From Chlorophyllum brunneum (lineage: Eukaryota > Basidiomycota > Agaricomycetes > Agaricales > Agaricaceae): a stretch of DNA of 64,000 bases. A program made the translations under genes and the position numbers. Shown one piece after another: positions 57,362 to 64,000 of this stretch; within the stretch, counting starts at the first letter, position 1; each line of letters opens with the position of its first letter. The stretch lies in NCBI GenBank assembly GCA_963576785.1, contig OY756141.1, positions 2,852,001 through 2,916,000 on the forward strand, written 5' to 3'. The notes under the pieces are model-generated. The model was given only the letters and a program-made list of their open reading frames with translations. It made no database searches and was not told the DNA's origin.

Positions 57362-58420
57362 ATGTCCGTCCTCGTTTCTCCCTTCGTCGAGGTCTTTCGC
57401 TATGCATTAACCCCCATTGCACCCTTCACGTGGTTTGGTGTTGGGCTTAGCACACTTGATGTCGTTGCCACGTTCCGTCTGTGCATGATTTTGCGTCAAC
57501 TTCGAGAGCAGATACAGGCACAGCATGTGTCGACTAAAGGAAAGGCCGGTTTGGAGAAGCAGTCGTTTGTGAAAGCTCTAGCTACTACCTTATTGGTGGT
57601 CTTTGGTGGAGAAGCAATCACTGGTGAGTGCAATTCTCATGTCGCTCCTGTGCAAACTGCTCAAAAATACCGAAAGCTCCTTTCTTGGGCCTTCCCCCTT
57701 CATTCATGGTTTCTGGTGCTGTACCGGGACTGTACGCAGTCGTCCAGGCAGTCGTAGAATACTTGCCATCCGTGCCAGCTTTGACCGGAGAGTTGGAACT
57801 TCCGCTGTCGATCGTTGACGGGTTCACTCGTGCCTACCTGCTATGCAATCTCATCCCTCCCTCCGTGACACAGAACCAATCGGCAATCATTGCATCTTCA
57901 CCGTGGACCCTCCTGGTCACGTCTTTGGTGAGTCGAGGGGGCTATCCATGACTGCGGAAATTAGTCTTAATGCTGAAGCATATGACAAAATAGGTCACAG
58001 CCAATGGTGGATTCTTTTTTGTAAATCTATACTCGTTCCTGAACCCGACCTCGATGGCGGTGCAAACACCTCCGGAGCTGCAGGTCTATGGATGGACGAC
58101 GATAGACTTGTGGTGTGCGCCTGTCATGACAGGCTTCTATGCCTTCTTGACACACGCCCAGCCATTTTGGACGGACTTGCACAGTCTGATTGTCGAGTTA
58201 CTTGGTGGGGGCACTGCAGGGAAGGCTATCGAACCGGTTGACCCAGAGGTTGCCCGAGTGATTTGCGCGGTGATTCTATCGGGGTTGTTCAGCTCACGGA
58301 CAGTGGTCAACTTTAACATGTGGAAGAAACCTGCGCAGAAACGTGAGTCGTGCTCGCCCTTCGGTGGCCAACTGGTGATTAACGGGCGTTTGAGCAGCGG
58401 TGAAAGCCAAGACGCAGTAG
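57362..58420 (+). CDS. Multi-pass membrane protein, unknown function
   Basis: A hydrophobic protein of 294 residues from four exons (57362-57623, 57677-57927, 57994-58342, 58398-58420). Several membrane segments are visible: PIAPFTWFGVGLSTLDVVAT, LATTLLVVFGGEAITAPFLG, FMVSGAVPGLYAVVQAVVEY and SSPWTLLVTSLVTANGGFFF, with another near RVICAVILSGLFSS. The tail is basic (MWKKPAQKPVKAKTQ). I believe similar sequences exist in other basidiomycetes without a function. The Gly-rich GGEA and NGGFF motifs inside the membrane segments faintly recall intracellular cation channels (TRIC), but this is too weak to name it. Its stop is 112 bases before the next gene on the same strand. Confidence 0.7.
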
Positions 58421-58532
58421 AGATTACCGTATATACCGATTATGTCATTGCACGTGGAAGGCAGTGTAGCCATCCCAATAAATGCTACACCGCAACAATT
58501 GCTGTCCAACACTCTCTTTCATTCCCTCCATG

Positions 58533-60305
58533 CAGGCCCCAGAGGCTTTTCTCCTTCTCAGTCTTCCGAATTGCACTCTTTCTTCCAAAGACCTCTCGGA
58601 GTCGGGCATTCTTGGTCTCCAATGCGTCACTATACCCATTCCAGATGCCTCGAGTGCCACCGAGCGTGACGTCTATCTCGTGTTCAGGCTGAATGCATCA
58701 GAGACCCCCATAGATCCAGCAAGGACTATCCAACGCTCAGATACCCCAGTTGCCCGGATTTATACCTTCTACGGCACCCCGGCCGATCCCAATGAGCTCG
58801 TCTTAACTATTCCTACACCTCCTGGAGACCCCAAATCAACTTATCTACATGAAGATCTGAATACGTTTGAAGGCATTCTGGAACAATATGCTGTCGACTT
58901 TCGTTCCCCAGCTTCCTCTTCGTCCCCACCAAGAGCCCAAACCCGTGCTATTCCAGATGAACCGCCACCAAGCTACACCAGCGGCAACACAGATCTCCGT
59001 GGTCATCTAGTTATGATCGATGAGGGAACCGGTGAGGTCGTCGGTGAAGTCGAAGACCGATTCCGGATTCGAGAGGACCCAGTGATGTACGAGCAGGGGC
59101 ACGAGAGGGATCCTGTCTTTATTGAAGTGCCAGACGAAGCTGGTCTACGCGAATCTGATGCGGGTGCAATGGAAGCGTTTGCGCGGATTGTACCACCCGA
59201 CCAACAAGATTGGATCACCAAATCTGCTACGATCGTCAGGTATGTTCATCTCATCTGCCAGACCAACTGAAGATATATCATTCGTTCTAATTATATCTCT
59301 GCTTTTTATAGCCATGCGATCTCTTTAACTACTAGTCTGTTGGTAACGACAATAACCACTGCTTCCAACTTTTACATCTCAAAATCATCTCCTTCGCCAC
59401 ACCACTCTTCTGCCAACCTGGCGCCTACCAGCACCCCACATGAGAAAAGGTCAACTTCGCCCAACCTCAGGGCTCCCAGCCCGACACCACCACCCCTCCC
59501 ACCTCGCGCACTTGTTTTCCTCACATCCGAACGTACACGCAAAGGCCTTCGGAGCGTACACACTGTCTCTGGACAAGCCGTCAGGGTCAGCGCCAAGACT
59601 GTGAGGACCATTGATAACATGATCCGTCGCGCTATGGGTGCCAGAACGAAACAATATCCAAATAGGCTGGGATATATTCCCGCCGCACCCAATTCGCTCT
59701 CTCCCGTTCCTCAGGCCGCTTCTCCCGGCGTCCCATATAACCCCTATCCTTCTAGTGATACCAAAGCACAATATGGTTCTCCATCGGTTTTCCCACCTAG
59801 GCCATGGACACCAGACCCCAAGCCTCCCTTACCTCCTTGCTCTGGCCTCAGTCCATACCCCAGTTCACCTCAACCACCAGCTCTTCCCCCACGGAACCTC
59901 ACTCCTTCTCCCCGTCCCATCTCTCCATCGCCTCCTCAACAACAGCACCTGGCAGATTTTCCACCTCAACCGAGACTCTCAACTACCCGTCGTGTCCTCA
60001 TTTCCGCAGATCTCATCCTCTCCACCGTTGGCGATTCCACGCGCAAGCTTCTCGACACAGGCGCCACCAACCTTGGTCGAGTTATGCATCACAAGTATGG
60101 TGCTGAAGCCGCAGAAAGTTCATTGTTGATGGCCGGTACCGCAAGGAATGTAGGTTTAGTGTATGTTGATATGCAAGGTATTGGTAGGAGGGCCTTGTTG
60201 AAGAGGGCTGGGATGAGTTTTGTCAAGGGTAGAGTGCAGGGTTCGGAAAGGGAACAGAACAAGAGGCCTGTTCCACCTGTGCCTGGGCAAGGGGGACAGA
60301 GGTAG
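58533..60305 (+). CDS. Senescence-domain (spartin-like) protein
   Basis: A 566-residue protein from two exons (58533-59239 and 59312-60305). The N-terminal half holds short beta-rich blocks (FLLLSLPNCTLSSKDLSESG, YLVFRLNASETPID) and EGTGEVVGEVEDRFRIREDP, seen in proteins with a C-terminal senescence domain. The C-terminal half has that domain split by a long Pro-rich insert: SHAISLTTSLLVTTITTASN, VHTVSGQAVRVSAKTVRTID, and after the insert STVGDSTRKLLDTGATNLGR and HHKYGAEAAESSLLMAGTAR. Plant and animal relatives (ERD7, spartin) act at lipid droplets, membranes or mitochondria; a lipid-associated role is inference. An upstream in-frame ATG at 58482 is less likely. Confidence 0.8.
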
Positions 60306-60522
60306 GACTACATCTTGGACCTCGGGATGGGCTTTACCTGTACAGTATTCATCGATAATTGTCAGGATTTGGTTTTTCAGTGGTAAAATGATTCCCAAAT
60401 AAGTAGATAAGTATGATATAGCACAATGATGTACACGAATGGCAGTGAACCAAAGAACAGTTGTACGTAGCTAAATAAGTAATACATGATGAAAGGACAA
60501 GTGTAAAATGGAACAAAAGCAA

Positions 60523-63195
60523 CTACAGGGCATCGAAATTGATATGATGTGATATACGTCTCCTCTCCAACTCATCTTCTCTCTACGAGACAACGCCGTC
60601 AATATATAATCGGCCACTGAGAACACAGAACAACTCACCTTCTCGTTCAAATGCAGAACAAAGACAATAATCGCTAGGATCACCATTCCAACGACACAAG
60701 TAACGGTTACCCAAGGAATCCAATCACCAGGTCGCAAAAACAGCTCGCGTTTCCATGCCGCCCCACCCACGCCACCATCTGAAGGCGGTAGGATGACGAC
60801 ACGAGAATTCGGTATCACACCTTCCATGTTGATGTAATGCTCTGGTACATGCAGGGTTGTACCGACGAAGAGGTTCTCAATATAATTATTTGTTCGGCCG
60901 AGGCCAAAGAAAGAGTAGGGTGTTTGGAGGGCATGATAGGATGTTTGTGGAAGTTGACCAACTGGTGTCAGAGGTGTTAGTTGAAGGATAGGGAATGGGA
61001 AGAAGATGAAGTTGACCTTGAGCGGCTGAGCGGTGCCCTGACGTATCGAATACTGTATATTTGTACGATGCCCCTGAGTAGCTGACCCCAAATGGCTGCA
61101 AAGGAGGGGGTCACTATGAATTCGAAGGTGGGCCAGGATGAACGTACATGGTAGCGTTCCGACCCGTTCGCAGAGTAGCACCACCCGTTGTCACAAGCGC
61201 CATTTAACACTAGACGATCATATTCATTAGCTTCAAGAGAATACATTTGGTCAACGGAAATGACGAACCAATCGCTTTGAGGAAGAAGGCATCGTAGTAG
61301 AAGTTATTCTGGATAAACAGGTTCTTGCTGCCGTCCTGTGACCCCGTTCGTTGAACCAATATATCTAGGGTGCCCTGCATGTAGAGCTTGAGCACCCCTG
61401 GAGATGGGTAACGCAAAAATCGCTCACATCCTCATCCATATCCAAAAACGTTGCTCCCCTTGCATCCTTTACAACCGCTAGGGCCTTCGTCCCGACATCC
61501 GCAATGATCCACCCTCTCCTCCCATTACCATCAGCCCCACAACCCGCAACACCTCGTGCACAAGGCACAGAATACACAAGATAGGGGGTTCGATCGTTGC
61601 CTGAGGCAATTATCGCCAGAAAATCGGGGAAACCATCCAGATTGGCGTCTCCGAGACGCAAGGAGAGGGGGATTGGCGGGTCAAAAGTCGTATCAGTGAC
61701 AAGAAGGGATGTACCCTTGGGGAACAGAGATGAGATCGGAAAGCGGACGAAAGCCTAAAGAGTTTAAGTGAGTACTCGGGGAAGAAGGGGGGTGGGACAT
61801 ACGTCATTTTCCGAGCTTTCTCGGAGATCGAAATCGAAGTTGTCATCGGCGGTGCAGAGATCGTTCGGTGGTCTACACACTTGCACACCATCTTTGATAC
61901 CAGAGTCTGTAGTTGAGGAACATAAGCCAAGTTGTTGATTGTATGCGATGTTGATGTAGCAATCCGAGCCAATCCCACTGGAAGATACGCTTTCACACGT
62001 CGTGAACATCATGTCAATGGTTCCATCCCGGTCTGTAGAGCTATGAGTGCACGAATTATTAAGTGTTTGGTGACTGAGCTTACCAATGTCCGCAAAGGAA
62101 ATACTTTGTGTACCAGGTGGCAAGGCGTCTCGCGTGGCCATCACGAAGCCTTGAGACTTCTTGTTAAGCCAAATCTGGAATGACTTCCTACCACTACCCT
62201 CGTCACACACGAGGAAAACATCTAATAATCGAATGGTTGAGTGAACGCTCAAACATCGACGACAAGCATTTACCTGCTGAGCAATCACCATTGAGATCCA
62301 CAACAGCATTACTATGCGGGTTCGCAATTTGGCAGTGAGAGTCTTTGAAATGCGAGGTTTGCCTATATAAAGTTAGTCAACGAAACTAGGAGGTAAAGGA
62401 AGCTGCTTGCATTTCGAACAAGGGTGAATCCGTTCTTGACGAATTCCAAACATTCTGCCATACCTGAAGCTGAGTGCCGCCATCAGTTGTCAGACCAAGG
62501 AGGTCAATTTTGAGGTCTCCGTCGACATCTAGGGGTATAGGTTGCGCTGATGTTGATGACTGAACATGTACTGGGTTCGCCGTGTCTTAGATGGATGGTT
62601 TCAGCCAGTATTCGTTAGGCATACAATAAAATCCGCACCAAAACCGTCACCAGGTATCGACTGATAGACATACATCTCAGTTTCGCTCCTCGTTCGGCCC
62701 TGACTCATGACTAGCAAGTCAAGTTTTCCTGAATGCGTAAAGTCGCCGGGGACGACATTGAGAACTTTTGAGGGGTGTTTGAAGTGACCTCCTTCCTGGA
62801 ATGCAAAATTCTCTACAAAGAGCGGTTAGGTTCGCAAACTTAATAACAGCGTGTCGTATTCTACGCACCATGATTCCAATAGTGAACTGAGAGCGTCTGT
62901 TGGTCAGAAGCAAGCGACAACACATCCAAACTATCCGCGTAACACGAGGTATCAATTATTTCATTCCTGTAATAAGTTAGGATCGTGATACGTACAATTG
63001 GTCTCCACTAAAATCACCAAACGCAACTACCCTCCTGTCCCCAGTCAACCCAAGCATCCCAGCATCCACCAGTGCTGTTCCAGTAAATCGCTTCTTGGGA
63101 AATGGCCAGATTGCTGCTCCAGGTGATGATAGACTTGTTGTTACGATACATGTGCACAAAAGAGCCTTCCATCTTGTCATTATAGAAAGAAGCAT
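60523..63195 (-). CDS. TIP/ITFG1-like FG-GAP membrane protein
   Basis: A type I membrane protein resembling T-cell immunomodulatory protein (ITFG1), a beta-propeller family found across eukaryotes. The N-terminus MTRWKALLCTCIVTTSL is signal-like. FG-GAP type repeats follow: VVAFGDFSGDQLNE, VVPGDFTHSGKLDLLVMSQG, VVDLNGDCSADVFLVCD, FADIDRDGTIDMMFTTCE, LGDANLDGFPDFLAIIASG and LDMDEDGTLDILVQRTGSQD. The DxDxDG-like loops suggest calcium binding. A C-terminal membrane segment (WVTVTCVVGMVILAIIVFVL) is followed by a short basic cytoplasmic tail (REDELERRR). About ten or more introns; the junctions sampled keep phase. The start could be 63195 or the Met at 63180. In fungi its role is unknown; cell-wall or ER quality functions are possible. 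Confidence 0.8.
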
Positions 63196-63408
63196 ATCTG
63201 CAGGTCTGGCAGACAGCACGAAAGGAGACGTGGAAGACGTTGAGCGTTCAGTACAATGGTGCATTCTTCGGCTGCTCATGGCACTGTCGTCATATTTGGC
63301 CTTGTTTGGGTCACACGACAACACGAAAGGATCAATTGCATGGAAATGGAATCAAGAAATGTACAAGATAACAATAGAGATATGAAGCAAAAGTCACAAG
63401 TGAGTGAT

Positions 63409-64000
63409 TCACCGCCTCTCTCTTACTTTGAACCACACAACACCGATAACACCAAGGCCAAAGCCAGCAATAAAAGCAAAGAGAACAAGAATATCGCGAT
63501 AGTAGTTATTTGAGCCAAATCCAAAAAGCTACAAACCTTGTCAGTACAGGTGTCGTCGCAGATGTGAAAACTCGCGTACCAGGTTCATGATCAAACTGGC
63601 TGATATACTAACAGGGACGCCCTGCAGCGTATCCTGAATCAGCAGTCCAGAGCCAACTTCGTTGACGGAGAGTGCTTCAAGGCTGTACTTCAGCGGGCAC
63701 AGCCATTGCAGCCACCGAAGAACAGGAGGTATAGAATTAAGATGTACGAAGAAGCCCGCAAACGTCATTTGGTATAGCGCTGTCAAGGCTGAGAGCAAGA
63801 TAGCGATGCCGCCATTTTGGAACAAGGTGCCAAGCAGGAAGTTCTATGTTTAGAGTACTGTGAGTGGAGTGTTGACACTTCAAGCTCGGTAACTCACGAA
63901 AAGTGTTATGGCCATGCTGTAAAGCACCAAGACGAAAAGGAACTTGAAGAAATTGGAAGGATGCGGAGCCAACCCTGCCATCCAATAAGTACTGTCGGCA
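63409..64000 (-). CDS. ADP1: 3' end of ADP1-like ABC transporter
   Basis: The last three exons of a gene that starts beyond the window. They encode the C-terminal half of an ABC2 membrane domain of the ABCG/White class: APHPSNFFKFLFVLVLYSMA, FQNGGIAILLSALTALYQMT, PPVLRWLQWLCPLKYSLEAL, DTLQGVPVSISASLIMNLLF and the final helix FAFIAGFGLGVIGVVWFKVR, ending RERR. This C-terminus closely resembles yeast Adp1 as I remember it. Exons: 64000-63899 (partial), 63844-63589 approximately, 63530-63409 approximately. No ATP-binding domain is in view, so half or full size cannot be judged. Confidence 0.8.

Noticed and set aside
1..64000. CRISPR arrays, operons, bacterial promoters or integrated phage
   Set aside because: No regularly spaced repeats, and the gene structures are clearly those of a eukaryotic nucleus with spliceosomal introns.

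Overview
The window looks like a nuclear segment of a filamentous basidiomycete. Genes are dense on both strands and cut by many short introns (about 50-70 bases, mostly GT-AG) that often fall inside codons. Secreted plant-cell-wall enzymes, a cerato-platanin, fungus-only domains (DUF6593, SMI1/KNR4) and agaricomycete-style F-box proteins point to Agaricomycetes. A plant-associated lineage such as Ceratobasidiaceae would fit, but that is inference. All gene models come from reading splice sites by eye and checking codon phase across the junctions. No tRNA, rRNA, CRISPR array or recognisable transposon was seen.

Layout. 0-4.4 kb: gene-poor, one possible 66-residue protein. 4.4-9.5 kb (minus): a DUF6593 protein, then a complete SCAP with sterol-sensing and WD40 regions. 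9.8-13.6 kb (plus): PDX1 (pyruvate dehydrogenase protein X) and the histone acetyltransferase HAT1. 14-15.7 kb (minus): F-box protein. 16.4-23.5 kb (plus): succinyl-CoA:3-ketoacid CoA-transferase, an SMI1/KNR4 protein, and a membrane-anchored aldehyde dehydrogenase (MSC7 type). 23.9-27.8 kb: DCN1 neddylation factor (minus), CIA2/MIP18 Fe-S protein (plus), DUF7330-like protein (minus). 29.8-31.2 kb: GH10 xylanase. 31.7-36.3 kb (minus): a linker-histone-domain protein with very long P/Q-rich tails, and an unnamed fungal protein. 36.4 kb: NTF2. 37.4-39 kb (minus): GH88. 40.7-46 kb (plus): VPS1 dynamin and TATA-binding protein. 46.4-54.8 kb: GH5 glucanase, cerato-platanin (minus), a small unknown protein and a GH3 beta-glucosidase. 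55.4-56.9 kb: a decayed copy of the F-box gene. 57.4-60.3 kb: a multi-pass membrane protein and a senescence-domain protein. 60.5-63.2 kb (minus): an FG-GAP/TIP-like membrane protein. 63.4 kb to the window end (minus): the 3' end of an ADP1-like ABC transporter.

Two loose themes appear: acetyl-CoA and lipid homeostasis at 5-23 kb (SCAP, PDX1, HAT1, SCOT, aldehyde dehydrogenase), and secreted carbohydrate-active proteins at 30-55 kb (GH10, GH88, GH5, GH3, cerato-platanin). Neither is shown to be a functional cluster.

The most unusual observations concern gene structure: a 5-nt exon in the aldehyde dehydrogenase, a 10-nt exon and an ambiguous 5' splice site in DCN1, stopless introns whose length is a multiple of three in SCAP and GH5, a probable GC-AG intron in GH3, and an intact/decayed F-box pair 40 kb apart. 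No clearly new multi-gene system was found.
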